Shown piece after piece: positions 19,933 to 28,440 of a DNA stretch of 64,000 nt. A model generated the notes under the pieces. The model saw only the letters and a list, made by a program, of their open reading frames with translations, was not told where the DNA came from and did no database searches. The stretch's first letter is position 1. Each line of letters starts with the position of its first letter. The translations under genes were made by a program, and so were the position numbers. The stretch comes from Candidatus Melainabacteria bacterium (GTDB lineage Bacteria; Cyanobacteriota; Vampirovibrionia; 2-02-FULL-35-15): NCBI GenBank assembly GCA_023250195.1, contig JAHFBF010000001.1, positions 1 to 64,000 on the forward strand. Direction: 5' to 3'.

Positions 19933-19942
19933 TACAAATTCC

Positions 19943-19971
19943 GTAAAGGTGGGTTTAAAACCCACCTCCCC
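19943..19971 (+). repeat. GTAG-family palindrome before the aldehyde dehydrogenase gene
   Basis: 29 bp, GTAAAGGTGGGTTT followed by its near complement AAAACCCACCTCCCC. Sits between the aminotransferase stop and the strong AAGGAGGG ribosome-binding site of the next gene. Confidence 0.85.
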
Positions 19972-19986
19972 AATTAAGGAGGGTAT

Positions 19987-21483
19987 ATGCAAACCACAGT
20001 CACAACCTATAAAAACATCCTAGGTGGGACTCAAAAAGAAAGCGCATCAAAAGATTTTTTTGAAAAATATAATCCTGCAGACAAAACTGAGCTTTTAGGA
20101 AAATTTCCAAAATCAAATCAAAAGGATCTGGACGAAGCTGTAGGCGAAGCAAAAAAAGCATTTGAAGTATGGAGATATACACCGGCTCCAAAGAGAGCAG
20201 AGGTTTTATATAGGGCTGCTCAGATTACATTAGATGAAAAAGAAGAACTTGCACAAATCCTAACAAAAGAAGCCGGAAAACCAATAGCAGAAGCACGGGG
20301 TGAAATCCAGGAAGTAATAGACACTTATTTATTTTTTGCAGGCGAAGGCAGAAGGATTTATGGACTTACCGGTCAAAGCGAACTTCAGAATAAATCTATT
20401 ATAACTATCAGGCAGCCCATTGGAATCTGCGGATTAATTTCAGCATGGAACTTTCCCTCTGCCGTACCTAGCTGGAAAATAGCACCGGCACTCATTTCTG
20501 GAAATGTCGTAATTTTAAAACCTTCAAAAGATGCCCCAATGTCCGGATATAAATTAGTTGAAAACTTATATAAAGCCGGTCTACCAAAAGGCTGTGCCAG
20601 CGTTTTATTCGGAAGCGGTGAATTTGGAGACTTAATAGTCAGACATCCAGACATAAAAGTTATAAGCATTACAGGCTCCACAGAAGTTGGGAAAATGGTT
20701 TATGAAACCTGCGGCAGAATGTTAAAAAAATGTGCTCTTGAGCTTGGCGGAAAAAATGCAATAATAGCACTTGAAGATGCAAATCAGGACTTACTTTTAG
20801 AAGGAGTTTTGTGGGGAGCTTTTGGTACTGCAGGACAGAGATGTACTTCTACAAGCAGACTTATCATTCAAAGATCTTCCTGGACAGATTCGTTTTTAGA
20901 AAAGCTTGTAAGTACTGCTGAAAAATTAATCGTAGGAAATGGTTTAAATGAGAAAACCCAGGTTGGTCCATTAATTACAGCATCACATAGAGATACTGTT
21001 CATGGATTTACTGAAAGAGCTAAAAAAGAGGGTGGAAAAGTTTTATGTGGTGGAAGAGTTTTAACCGGCAGCGAACATGATAAAGGAAATTTCTATGAAC
21101 CGACGATAATTACAGATATAAAGCCAAACATGGAACTAGCCTGTAGTGAGGTTTTTGGACCAGTGCTTGCAGTTATTCCAGTAAATAATTTTGAAGAAGC
21201 CATTAACGTAGCCAATAACGTAGAGTATGGTTTATCACTCTCTATCTACACAAAAGATATAAACCTCGCTATGCAGGCTGCAGACAAATTTGAGTCTGGA
21301 ATTGTTTATATAAATGCTCCTACTATTGGTGCTGAATGCGGTGGTGCAGCAGCATTCGGCGGTTGGAAGAATACAGGAAACGGCACTCGTGAAGGCGGAG
21401 TAATGGCACTGGATACCTACACACAGTATAAAACCATTTATATTGATTATTCAAATAAGTTGCAGAGAGCACAGATTGATTAA
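19987..21483 (+). CDS. NAD(P)-dependent aldehyde dehydrogenase (semialdehyde type)
   Basis: 498 residues, full ALDH length. Rossmann motif GSTEVGK, general base Glu in LELGGKNAI, catalytic Cys in GTAGQRCTSTSRL, and EVFGPVLAV. The C-terminal segment NAPTIGAECGGAAAFGG with KNTGNG and the ending LQRAQID resembles a bacterial ALDH group near the ALDH7 (aminoadipate semialdehyde dehydrogenase) class. It oxidises an aldehyde to the acid. An excellent AAGGAGGG site precedes the ATG. Probably co-transcribed with the upstream aminotransferase; together they could convert a diamine or lysine-type substrate to a dicarboxylic acid (inference). Confidence 0.93.
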   Translation: MQTTVTTYKNILGGTQKESASKDFFEKYNPADKTELLGKFPKSNQKDLDEAVGEAKKAFEVWRYTPAPKRAEVLYRAAQITLDEKEELAQILTKEAGKPIAEARGEIQEVIDTYLFFAGEGRRIYGLTGQSELQNKSIITIRQPIGICGLISAWNFPSAVPSWKIAPALISGNVVILKPSKDAPMSGYKLVENLYKAGLPKGCASVLFGSGEFGDLIVRHPDIKVISITGSTEVGKMVYETCGRMLKKCALELGGKNAIIALEDANQDLLLEGVLWGAFGTAGQRCTSTSRLIIQRSSWTDSFLEKLVSTAEKLIVGNGLNEKTQVGPLITASHRDTVHGFTERAKKEGGKVLCGGRVLTGSEHDKGNFYEPTIITDIKPNMELACSEVFGPVLAVIPVNNFEEAINVANNVEYGLSLSIYTKDINLAMQAADKFESGIVYINAPTIGAECGGAAAFGGWKNTGNGTREGGVMALDTYTQYKTIYIDYSNKLQRAQID

Positions 21484-21514
21484 TCCCTAAGAAACAGTTA
21501 ACTGTCAAGAGCTT
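21484..21514 (+). repeat. 31 bp interspersed repeat, copy A
   Basis: TCCCTAAGAAACAGTTAACT... starting directly after the aldehyde dehydrogenase stop. Consensus of the four copies: TYCCTAAGAAACRRTTAAC followed by TGTCAAGRGCTT. Confidence 0.9.
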
Positions 21515-21534
21515 AAAAAAAGCCAATTATTATA

Positions 21535-21560
21535 TTTTTGAGTATACACATACTCAAAAA
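21535..21560 (+). promoter_or_regulatory. Inverted-repeat operator candidate of the toxin-antitoxin pair
   Basis: TTTTTGAGTAT (21535-21545) and ATACTCAAAAA (21550-21560) are perfect 11 bp arms around ACAC. It sits just upstream of a -10 box, where a ribbon-helix-helix antitoxin would autorepress. It could also act as a terminator for the preceding gene. Confidence 0.5.
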
Positions 21561-21565
21561 ATGTG

Positions 21566-21571
21566 TATAAT
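21566..21571 (+). promoter_or_regulatory. -10 box of the toxin-antitoxin pair
   Basis: TATAAT preceded by TGTG (near-extended -10), 11 bp upstream of the antitoxin ATG. No good -35 at 17 bp; the inverted repeat occupies that region. Confidence 0.45.
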
Positions 21572-21582
21572 ATTACTAAGCC

Positions 21583-21858
21583 ATGAAAAGTAAAGATAAA
21601 ATAAAAAGAATAAATATAAATATTCCTGTCTATATTCTGGATGAGATTGATACTTTTGTTGGAAATGAGGCTAAAACCAGGACAGAGATTTTTGTAATGG
21701 GTGCAAGACTGGAACTTCAAAGAAGAAAAAAACAAAAAAAACTAAATGATTTTTTATCCAGAGATGAAGCTGTTTTTAATAAAACTGATAATAGAGAGAT
21801 TTTCAGGCTTGGTACAAATGAATGGGTAAAGAAGTTAAGACAAGAGGGTGCAGAGTAA
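21583..21858 (+). CDS. Ribbon-helix-helix antitoxin-like protein (VapB type)
   Basis: 91 residues. The N-terminal half, KRININIPVYILDEIDTF then TRTEIFVMGARLELQRR, has the short beta strand plus two helices of RHH (CopG/Arc) DNA-binding domains. The charged C-terminal half would wrap the toxin. Start ATG 21583 shortly after a -10 box and inverted repeat. It ends exactly where the PIN-domain gene begins, so the pair is translationally coupled. By family logic it neutralises the toxin and represses its own promoter. Confidence 0.75.
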   Translation: MKSKDKIKRININIPVYILDEIDTFVGNEAKTRTEIFVMGARLELQRRKKQKKLNDFLSRDEAVFNKTDNREIFRLGTNEWVKKLRQEGAE

Positions 21859-22242
21859 TTGTATTTGCTGGATACTACATTTTTAATTGATTCTTTAGCT
21901 TTAAAACCTTTATTCATTGAAAAATTAAAAGAAATTTCTAATAAAGAATTATTTATCTCTGTAATAAGTTCAGCAGAACTTTTATCAGGAGCAAAAGAAA
22001 ATCAAATTAAACAGGTCAATAACTTTCTTGATTCTTTTATTTCATTGCATATAACAGATTCATTAGCCAGAAAAGCTGGAATAACAAGAATGCTATTGAA
22101 AGAAAAAGGATTCAAAAAATCCATAGCAGATATATTAATTGGGCAAACAGCTCTTGAAAATAATTTAATTTTAATCACAGGAAATCCAAAAGATTTCCCT
22201 CAACTTGCCAACAAAAAGCTCCTGTTGCCTTTCCCTGAATAA
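21859..22242 (+). CDS. PIN-domain ribonuclease toxin (VapC type)
   Basis: 127 residues, normal VapC length. Acidic PIN residues are visible: Asp5 in YLLDTTFLID, Glu40 in SSAELLSG, Asp91 in SIADILIG, and Asp112 in TGNPKDF. VapC toxins cleave tRNA or rRNA with Mg2+. The start is a TTG immediately following the antitoxin TAA (0 bp gap), which fits stop-start coupling. Ribbon-helix-helix plus PIN is a standard VapBC arrangement. The gene is followed by copy B of the 31 bp repeat. Confidence 0.85.
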   Translation: MYLLDTTFLIDSLALKPLFIEKLKEISNKELFISVISSAELLSGAKENQIKQVNNFLDSFISLHITDSLARKAGITRMLLKEKGFKKSIADILIGQTALENNLILITGNPKDFPQLANKKLLLPFPE

Positions 22243-22249
22243 AACTCAA

Positions 22250-22280
22250 TCCCTAAGAAACGATTAACTGTCAAGGGCTT
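22250..22280 (+). repeat. 31 bp interspersed repeat, copy B
   Basis: TCCCTAAGAAACGATTAACT... seven bases after the PIN toxin stop; the tail TTCAAAAGATTAA is shared with copy C. Confidence 0.92.
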
Positions 22281-22433
22281 TTCAAAAGATTAACAAAAAA
22301 TAATTTTTTAAATCTAAATCAAGGGGGATTAATTAAAAAAAATCCATGCTCTATCAAGAAATTCCGCATTTATCTTTTTATGATCAAAAGCATTACTTTA
22401 ATATAATAGAAATAACCAGTTAGGGAGACGAAA

Positions 22434-23183
22434 ATGACAGACGGTCCAAGTTTCAATCCAGGTACAGGGAAAATACCAGGTTTTGCTCCAGTAGAAAATA
22501 ATGGATTCACATTACCTATAATCATAGATCCCAGGAAAACTGTTAAAGGACAAGAGGATTTTTTTGTAGCATTCATAGCTGAAGAAAATCAATTAGATAC
22601 TGAACAAGTTATTAAATACGCTCTAAAATTACCAGAAGAACGCAAAAGGGAATGGCTGAATAAGTGTCATGAGAAAATATCAGATCTTCGATTTAGATTA
22701 GTAAATAATCCTATAAGAGATTTACAAGCTGAAAGAGAACTGGAGCATTGGGTAAAGCTTGCAACTGCACTACAGGTCTCTTTAGGAATTATAAAGGAGG
22801 GAGAAGCATATAAACCTCCTACAGAGCATAATGGTAATTATGCAGATTGGTTTAATGACAATACAAACAATGTGCTTCAGTCAGAAAGAAAATTCCTTGA
22901 GGCCATTCTAAATAACAATAATGTCGAAGAGGGAAAAGCTCGCCAAAATATTGAACACTATTTAAGAAGTGCAGTCCTTTCAAGACAATTCCATGGAGGT
23001 CCCTTACAAACTACAAATGAAACCCAAAAAGAATTCAATAAATTCCTTACAGAGTTAAATCAAATCATAGATTCACCGCAGACTCAAGAAGAAACCCGTA
23101 TAAGACTAATAGCACTTCGAAAAGATTTCACAAATATAATGTGTACATTATCTATAGGTTCAACCCAAATTAATCCTGAATAA
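22434..23183 (+). CDS. ORFan protein in repeat-delimited islet
   Basis: 249 residues, not recognised. Soluble and mostly helical; the N-terminus is Gly/Pro-rich, residues about 55-130 are charged helix (KLPEERKREWLNKCHEKI) and about 150-250 another helical section. No signal peptide or transmembrane segment. It has its own signals: TATAAT at 22402-22407 and AGGGAG at 22422-22427 six bases before the ATG. It is followed by copy C of the repeat. The own promoter and trailing repeat make it look like a one-gene module. Confidence 0.7.
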   Translation: MTDGPSFNPGTGKIPGFAPVENNGFTLPIIIDPRKTVKGQEDFFVAFIAEENQLDTEQVIKYALKLPEERKREWLNKCHEKISDLRFRLVNNPIRDLQAERELEHWVKLATALQVSLGIIKEGEAYKPPTEHNGNYADWFNDNTNNVLQSERKFLEAILNNNNVEEGKARQNIEHYLRSAVLSRQFHGGPLQTTNETQKEFNKFLTELNQIIDSPQTQEETRIRLIALRKDFTNIMCTLSIGSTQINPE

Positions 23184-23190
23184 TTTTCAT

Positions 23191-23221
23191 TTCCTAAGAA
23201 ACGATTAACTGTCAAGGGCTT
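23191..23221 (+). repeat. 31 bp interspersed repeat, copy C
   Basis: TTCCTAAGAAACGATTAACT... eight bases after the preceding ORFan stop; nearly identical to copy B including its tail. Confidence 0.92.
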
Positions 23222-23414
23222 TTCAAAAAATTAATGTAAATCAAAAGGATTGCCATTGGCTTTAGAGCAATTTTATTAAGTGGCAGACATTAATTATTTC
23301 ATAAGAGTGTCAAAATAGCCTTGCTAATTGCTTTTTATAATTATTAGTTATGGGGTAAGGGTATGGTTTATAAACTCTATCTTATAAATTTTACCTGACA
23401 GGGATCATGATCTT

Positions 23415-24185
23415 ATGTTCTTATTTGTAAATATTACTAAAGCATTACTTCAACTTCTTTCAGAACGCATAGACTTTATAAATGAAAAAAAATTAAAAGC
23501 CAGCATTAGCCGACTATATACTAATTTGAATATAGAGGATGATGAATTATCTACTCTTCTTTCAAAAAGGACTATTATAAGTCCAACCTCTGCTCTTTAT
23601 CCTTTAATTAATAGTTTTAATCAAAGCATTGATCCTCAAAAATCACCTAATAATCAAATCACTTTATATGCTGACGATCTTATTAAGCTTTCAGATGGCT
23701 TAAAAAATGAATCTGAAGCAAGGAAAATTATTGAATTAAGTAAAACAATACAAGGGCTGCTGGAGCAGGAATTTTTAATTAATTACTCATCAGGTTTATC
23801 AAACTCTGAAGTTGTTCAACAATCATATGAGAATGCTTATAACTGTGCATTGATCTTTAACTTAGTTGGCGATAGGACAGGACTTGAAACATTTTTTGTT
23901 TGTGGAAATATAATAAGAGCAATGACTAATTCTGATGGGAAATTATATCCAATGGAATATCTTCATGCATGGGATCTTGTTTTAACATCAAATAATAATA
24001 CTGCTGCAGAATTGAATAGAATAATTCATGAATTTTCTAATACATTAACTCCACTTCCATTTAAAAATGCTAAAGGGAAAATATTGCTTGTAGATATCGT
24101 TAAAAACAGGATAATCAGCACAAACCACCCTCTGGCAAAACTATATTTAGGAAATGACGGGAAACCGTTATATCATCTGAAATAG
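23415..24185 (+). CDS. ORFan protein in repeat-delimited islet
   Basis: 256 residues, not recognised. Leu/Ile/Ser-rich helical protein with no signal peptide or membrane span. The ATG at 23415 has only a weak upstream GGGA, so the start is moderately sure. The 230 bp before it hold repeat copy C and AT-rich sequence. It is followed 30 bp later by copy D. No similarity in length or motif to the other islet ORFans was apparent by eye. Confidence 0.65.
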   Translation: MFLFVNITKALLQLLSERIDFINEKKLKASISRLYTNLNIEDDELSTLLSKRTIISPTSALYPLINSFNQSIDPQKSPNNQITLYADDLIKLSDGLKNESEARKIIELSKTIQGLLEQEFLINYSSGLSNSEVVQQSYENAYNCALIFNLVGDRTGLETFFVCGNIIRAMTNSDGKLYPMEYLHAWDLVLTSNNNTAAELNRIIHEFSNTLTPLPFKNAKGKILLVDIVKNRIISTNHPLAKLYLGNDGKPLYHLK

Positions 24186-24214
24186 TCTCAATCTCATTTC
24201 ACAAAATAAATCAT

Positions 24215-24246
24215 TTCCTAAGAAACGGTTAACTGTCAAGGGGCTT
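24215..24246 (+). repeat. 31 bp interspersed repeat, copy D
   Basis: TTCCTAAGAAACGGTTAACT... with one extra G (AAGGGGCTT). The tail TTAAAAAAG resembles copy A rather than B and C. Confidence 0.9.
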
Positions 24247-24359
24247 AAAAAAGTCAACTGCTAAGACAATAATCCTATAAACTATCAAAAAAACATTCTC
24301 TTTTGCTTTATATAAATATTAGCAATGGGAATTATTTTACGCTCAAAAGGGGAGATGCT

Positions 24360-24929
24360 ATGAACCAGTCTGTATCTACTGAAAAAAGTAAAAAATATAA
24401 AAATATAGAGATTCCAGTTAAAACAAATACATTAAATACAAACAATGAATTTCTCATTGCTAGTTCTCTAAAAAGAATCTCAACTAAAGCAAATGAAATA
24501 ACTAAAATATTTGATGAAAACTCTAAAGCTACCACTTCTGAAATTCATGAACAGATAGCTCTGGCAACTGATGAAATAATAAATATTTTTTATGATATGG
24601 AACTAGCGATTTTATCTGAAGGAGCTATTCCGTTAGTTATGGGAGAAAAGTTTTATGCTCTAAAAGCAGTTATTTCTTTATGCAAGATCCACATCTGTCA
24701 GCCTGGATTAAATGAAATTCCTTTCCCCCAGTCATTTATAGAAGAGTATTCTCGATTGCTTGAAAGAACAGATAAAGCAATTATAGCTATAAAAACAAGA
24801 ATGGCAAAGTTAAAAGCAATTGAAGGAACTGTTTTGCTGGAAAAGGTGCTTGAAAAAAATCTGTTTACTTTAACTATGCTGCACATGCACTACATAAATG
24901 CACTTGGATTGCCAGAAACTAATTTATAA
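24360..24929 (+). CDS. ORFan helical protein
   Basis: 189 residues from the ATG at 24360, chosen over an upstream ATG at 24303 because AGGGGAG lies at the right distance (about 24348-24354). Not recognised. Lys/Glu/Ile-rich, soluble, helical; contains LVMGEKFYALKAVISLC and ends HMHYINALGLPETNL. It follows repeat copy D and precedes a GTCATTCC-type repeat. Probably the last gene of the accessory islet. Confidence 0.6.
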   Translation: MNQSVSTEKSKKYKNIEIPVKTNTLNTNNEFLIASSLKRISTKANEITKIFDENSKATTSEIHEQIALATDEIINIFYDMELAILSEGAIPLVMGEKFYALKAVISLCKIHICQPGLNEIPFPQSFIEEYSRLLERTDKAIIAIKTRMAKLKAIEGTVLLEKVLEKNLFTLTMLHMHYINALGLPETNL

Positions 24930-24937
24930 CTTTTAAA

Positions 24938-25018
24938 ATGTCATTCCGGGCTTGACCCGGAATCCAGAAGATTACAATTAACATTTTTACTGGATCCCCG
25001 CTTTTGCGGGAATGACAT
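24938..25018 (+). repeat. GTCATTCC-type composite inverted repeat
   Basis: 81 bp element whose ends ATGTCATTCC and GGAATGACAT are inverted, with internal GGGCTTGACCCGG and CCCCGCTTTTGCGGG hairpins. This repeat type is scattered in many unrelated bacteria; a second copy is at 28341-28419. Confidence 0.85.
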
Positions 25019-25060
25019 ATAGTCCTTGATCATATAAGTTATAAGTTGTAAGATTTCTAT

Positions 25061-25780
25061 ATGGTTAATGCAAAAGCAGTTTTAATAACTGGCAGTGCAA
25101 AACGCATTGGAAAAGCTATTGCAGTGCATCTGGCTGAAAATGGCTTTGACATTGCACTTCATTACAACACTTCAAAAGCTGATGCAGAAGCCCTTGAAAA
25201 AGAAATCAAAAGTAAAGGACAAAACTGTATTTTGTTCCAGTGCAATCTTTCAGACATAAAAGACATCTCTATATTGATTAATAAAGTAAAGCAATCTTTT
25301 CCATCTCTGTCACTTTTAATTAATAATGCTTCAATTTTTGAAAGAAAATCTTTTCTTGAGACTGATATCGATTTTTTTGAAAGTCATTTTAATATAAATT
25401 TGAAAGCCCCTTTTTTTCTTTCTCAGAGTTTTGCAAAAAGCACTAAAGAGGGACATATAATAAACTTACTTGACACAAACATTACACGTGATCGTACAAA
25501 ATATTTTATTTATAATTTAACAAAAAAAATGCTCTCTGAGTTCACTAAGATGGCTGCAGCAGAGCTCGCTCCAAACATCAGGGTTAATGCAATAGCACCT
25601 GGTCCTATTCTTCCACCATCAAACAAAGAAAAAGAATACCTTGAGCGGGAGATAGAAAGTATCCCATTAAAAAGATGGGGCAGCGAACTGGAGATATTGC
25701 AAAGTATAGATTTTTTACTTAAAAATAAGTATTTAACCGGACAATGTCTTTTTGTAGATGGCGGAGATCATCTAAGATAA
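25061..25780 (+). CDS. Short-chain dehydrogenase, pteridine reductase/FolM-like
   Basis: 239 residues, classical SDR length. NADP-binding TGSAKRIGKAIA and LINNASIFERK. In the active-site region the usual Ser is replaced around LLDTNITRDRTKYFIYNLTKK, keeping YxxxK (YNLTK); Asp in that place is a feature of pteridine reductases and FolM. C-terminal RVNAIAPGPILPP and GQCLFVDGGDHL. FolM/PTR1 enzymes reduce dihydromonapterin or dihydrofolate/biopterin with NADPH. Adjacent riboflavin genes and a 5-formyl-THF ligase nearby give a pterin/folate context, though the strand is opposite. Confidence 0.72.
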   Translation: MVNAKAVLITGSAKRIGKAIAVHLAENGFDIALHYNTSKADAEALEKEIKSKGQNCILFQCNLSDIKDISILINKVKQSFPSLSLLINNASIFERKSFLETDIDFFESHFNINLKAPFFLSQSFAKSTKEGHIINLLDTNITRDRTKYFIYNLTKKMLSEFTKMAAAELAPNIRVNAIAPGPILPPSNKEKEYLEREIESIPLKRWGSELEILQSIDFLLKNKYLTGQCLFVDGGDHLR

Positions 25781-25818
25781 ATAAAGAATAATGGTAAATT
25801 TTAATAAGCCTTATTCAC

Positions 25819-26295
25819 TCAGACATACTGATTCGGCTTCTCTGAAATGTGAAGCTGAGCAAAAACATTAACCATCTCAAGAGCTGCCAGCGCGGATTCA
25901 GAGCCTTTATTTCCCCTACTGCCACCAGTTCTATCCATTGCCTGACCAACATTTTCACAGGTTAAAATTCCGAAAATCACCGGCACTCCACTTTCTGTAC
26001 CAAGCCTGCAAAGCTCATTGCTTACTGCAGTACAGAGATGATCATAGTGAGAGGTTTCTCCACGAATCACACAACCAAGACAAATTATTGCACTATACTT
26101 TTCCAGATTAATCAAACTTCCTGCTATTGTCGGGATTTCAAAAGTCCCTGGAGCTTTTACAATATCTATTCTTTCCTTTTTAATCCCATTATTAATTAGT
26201 GTTTGAAGGCACCCATCTAAGAGTTTTTCAGTAATAAACTCATTAAACGTACTTACAACAATTGCAAATTTTTCAGTCTTACCTGTCATCTCCAA
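25819..26295 (-). CDS. ribH: 6,7-dimethyl-8-ribityllumazine synthase
   Basis: 158 residues, normal length. Condenses the ribityl-aminouracil with 3,4-dihydroxybutanone phosphate to lumazine. Motifs: [13 protein letters not shown] (ribityl site), APGTFEIP, and [14 protein letters not shown] with the catalytic His, then [14 protein letters not shown]. Overlaps the end of ribBA by 17 bp, so it is translated from the same mRNA (order ribE, ribBA, ribH on the minus strand). Confidence 0.97.
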   Translation of the reverse strand: MEMTGKTEKFAIVVSTFNEFITEKLLDGCLQTLINNGIKKERIDIVKAPGTFEIPTIAGSLINLEKYSAIICLGCVIRGETSHYDHLCTAVSNELCRLGTESGVPVIFGILTCENVGQAMDRTGGSRGNKGSESALAALEMVNVFAQLHISEKPNQYV

Positions 26296-27565
26296 CCTCC
26301 CGACTTCTTTGTTTTAAATCAATTACATGTCCCAGCTTCTCATTTTTTGTTTTTAAATATTCATGGTTGTGTTCAGTACATATTTCGATTGGTTCTCTGC
26401 CGGTAACTTTTAGTCCATAGCCTTCAATTCCTACAATTTTTCTCGGATTGTTTGTCATTAGCTTTATGGTAGTTAATCCAAGATCAGTAAGTATCTGCGC
26501 ACCTACACCATATTCCCTCAGGTCTGCTTTAAAGCCAAGCATTTCATTTGCTTCAACAGTATCAAATCCCTGATCCTGAAGTTCATAGGCTTTAATTTTA
26601 TTCGCCAAACCAATCCCTCTGCCTTCCTGCTTTAAATAAACAACTACCCCTGAACCTTCTTTTGCAATTTTTTCTAAAGCCCAATGCAATTGTGAATTAC
26701 AATCACACCGCAGGCTTTGAAATACATCCCCGGTCAAACACTCACTGTGAACACGAACAAGCACATCTTCCTTACCAGCCACATCACCACAGACAATTGC
26801 TATATGTTCTTTACTGTTTAAGGTGTCTTTGTATGCATAAACTTGAAATTCTCTATTATATCTTTTTGCAATTTCACTTGGCAGTTTTGCTTTTGCTTCT
26901 CTGTCTACAAATCTTTCTTTTTTTAATCTGTAGGAAATCAACTGAGCTACTGAAATAAATTTTAAATTGTGTTTTTTTGCAAAGCGTACAAGATCCGGTC
27001 TTCTAGCCATTGTGCCATCATCATTTAATATCTCGCAGATTACCCCTGCACTTTTAAAACCTGCAAGTCTGGCTAAATCTACAGAAGCTTCAGTCTGACC
27101 AACTCTCTTTAAAACACCACCTCGCTTCGAACGAAGAGGGAAAATATGCCCGGGTCTTACTAAATCAGCTGGTTTTGCATTATCACTTAATGCCACCTGA
27201 ATTGTTTTTGCTCTTTCATATGCTGAAATCCCTGTAGTAATTCCAAATTTTTTATCTGCATCAATACTTACCGTAAATGCAGTTCCAAAATTACTTGAAT
27301 TATTCTGAACCATATCAAAAAGCTCAAGCTTATCCGCGATATCATCTTCCAGAGCAAGACAAATAAGACCTCTCCCTTCTTTTGCCATAAAGTTTATAAT
27401 TTCAGGAGTAGTTTTTTGTGCAGCACAAACCAGATCACCTTCATTTTCTCTATCTTCATCATCAGCTACAATTATCACTTCACCGTTACAGATAGCTTCA
27501 ATAGCTTCTTCTACAGTATTAAATATTTGTTCTTTTAGATTTCTTTTTATATTTTCTGTTTGCAT
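26279..27565 (-). CDS. ribBA: Bifunctional 3,4-dihydroxy-2-butanone-4-phosphate synthase / GTP cyclohydrolase II
   Basis: 428 residues. Residues about 10-210 form the RibB half with [12 protein letters not shown] (acidic metal site) and the block ending [14 protein letters not shown]. About 215-415 form the RibA half with zinc ligands in [16 protein letters not shown], then [14 protein letters not shown] and TNNPRK. Together they supply both riboflavin precursors, from ribulose 5-phosphate and GTP. Middle gene of the rib operon; no ribD deaminase/reductase is in this window, so it must be elsewhere. Confidence 0.97.
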   Translation of the reverse strand: MQTENIKRNLKEQIFNTVEEAIEAICNGEVIIVADDEDRENEGDLVCAAQKTTPEIINFMAKEGRGLICLALEDDIADKLELFDMVQNNSSNFGTAFTVSIDADKKFGITTGISAYERAKTIQVALSDNAKPADLVRPGHIFPLRSKRGGVLKRVGQTEASVDLARLAGFKSAGVICEILNDDGTMARRPDLVRFAKKHNLKFISVAQLISYRLKKERFVDREAKAKLPSEIAKRYNREFQVYAYKDTLNSKEHIAIVCGDVAGKEDVLVRVHSECLTGDVFQSLRCDCNSQLHWALEKIAKEGSGVVVYLKQEGRGIGLANKIKAYELQDQGFDTVEANEMLGFKADLREYGVGAQILTDLGLTTIKLMTNNPRKIVGIEGYGLKVTGREPIEICTEHNHEYLKTKNEKLGHVIDLKQRSREVGDDR

Positions 27566-27601
27566 TGTTAATATCCCTTATATTAAACCAATTAGCCCTG
27601 A

Positions 27602-27627
27602 GTGGACGGGATAAATCCCGCCCCTAC
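27602..27627 (-). repeat. GTAG palindrome supplying the ribE stop codon
   Basis: 26 bp, on the minus strand GTAGGGGCGGGATTTATCCC... The TAG of its GTAG end (27624-27626) is the ribE stop. Confidence 0.85.
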
Positions 27628-28247
27628 AATTTAACTGCATTTACGGTCTTATTTTCAATATAATTCACTACATAGCGACTTATCAAATCTATTTCTAAGT
27701 TTACAAGATCCCCTGCTTTTAGCAATCCAAGATTTGTATTGTCTCTGGTAAAAGGAATTAAAGTAAATGTAAAGGCGGGTTTAAAACCCGCCTCTTTTGA
27801 CTCAATTATCGTTAAGCTTACCCCATTTACTGCTATTGAACCTTTTGGTGCAATATATTTCCCATATTCATCTGAAAAGGAAATTTCTATTATTGTATTT
27901 TCCTCTGATGAAAATACAGAAGAAATTTTTCCAACCGTATCAATATGGCCTGAAACCAAATGTCCATCAATTGTTTCACCAAGCTTTAATGATGATTCAA
28001 GATTAACTCTGGAACCTGTTTTTAAATTTAAAAAGTTGGTTTTTTTTAGTGTTTCTTCTGTTGCTTGAACCCTGAAAAAGTTTTTACTTTTTTCAATAAC
28101 AGTCTGACAACATCCATTAATTGATACACTGCTTCCGAGGTTTAGATCATTTATTAAACGTTCTGAAGAAACCGTAAGCTCAAGAAGTCCATTTTTAGAC
28201 TCAAGACTTTTTACCGTGCCTACCTCTTCTACGATGCCTGAAAACAT
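27624..28247 (-). CDS. ribE: Riboflavin synthase alpha subunit, with palindrome insertion
   Basis: 207 residues; two lumazine-binding repeats. N-terminal MFSGIVEEVG is the family hallmark; each half has the SINGCCQTV / AVNGVSLTI strand and GHLVSGHIDTVG separates them. Makes riboflavin by dismutation of lumazine. In the second repeat, ESKEAGFKPAFTFTLIP is longer than the usual short turn; the extra residues are encoded by an in-frame palindrome at 27769-27797. The TAG stop is itself the end of a second palindrome (27602-27627). No FMN riboswitch was recognised upstream; only AT-rich sequence and a dispersed repeat. Confidence 0.95.
   Translation of the reverse strand: MFSGIVEEVGTVKSLESKNGLLELTVSSERLINDLNLGSSVSINGCCQTVIEKSKNFFRVQATEETLKKTNFLNLKTGSRVNLESSLKLGETIDGHLVSGHIDTVGKISSVFSSEENTIIEISFSDEYGKYIAPKGSIAVNGVSLTIIESKEAGFKPAFTFTLIPFTRDNTNLGLLKAGDLVNLEIDLISRYVVNYIENKTVNAVKL
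27769..27797 (-). repeat. GTAG-family palindrome in frame inside ribE
   Basis: 29 bp with arms AGGCGGGTTT and AAACCCGCCT, the same subfamily as 11408-11436, 19943-19971 and 48173-48201. Encodes KEAGFKPAFT within riboflavin synthase. Confidence 0.9.
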
Positions 28248-28340
28248 ATATTAATTATATCAATAGAGAAAATATGTCATTCGAGGCTATCTCAAAACTC
28301 CCACTATAAAAATGCAACATTTTTCTAATCTAAAGTCAAA

Positions 28341-28419
28341 ATGTCATTCCCTGGCTCGACCAGGGAATCCAGACAAGATAGCTACCAATACTAGATACCC
28401 GCTTTCGCGGGTATGACAG
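28341..28419 (+). repeat. GTCATTCC-type composite inverted repeat
   Basis: Starts ATGTCATTCCCTGG and ends CGGGTATGACAG, with internal hairpins CTGGCTCGACCAG and CCCGCTTTCGCGGG. Second copy of the element at 24938-25018; fills most of the gap upstream of ribE. Confidence 0.82.
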
Positions 28420-28440
28420 AAACTAATACACTTAAAAGCA

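Noticed and set aside
21484-24246. Integron attC sites
   Set aside because: The repeat lacks the RYYYAAC/GTTRRRY core pair and the long imperfect hairpin of attC, and no integrase is seen in the window.
21484-24246. Antisense promoter in the 31 bp repeat (TTGACA on the minus strand)
   Set aside because: A -35-like TTGACA is present in every copy, but no matching -10 box at 16-18 bp was found, so I did not call a promoter.
28248-28440. FMN riboswitch before ribE
   Set aside because: No RFN conserved segments were found; the gap holds a GTCATTCC-type repeat.
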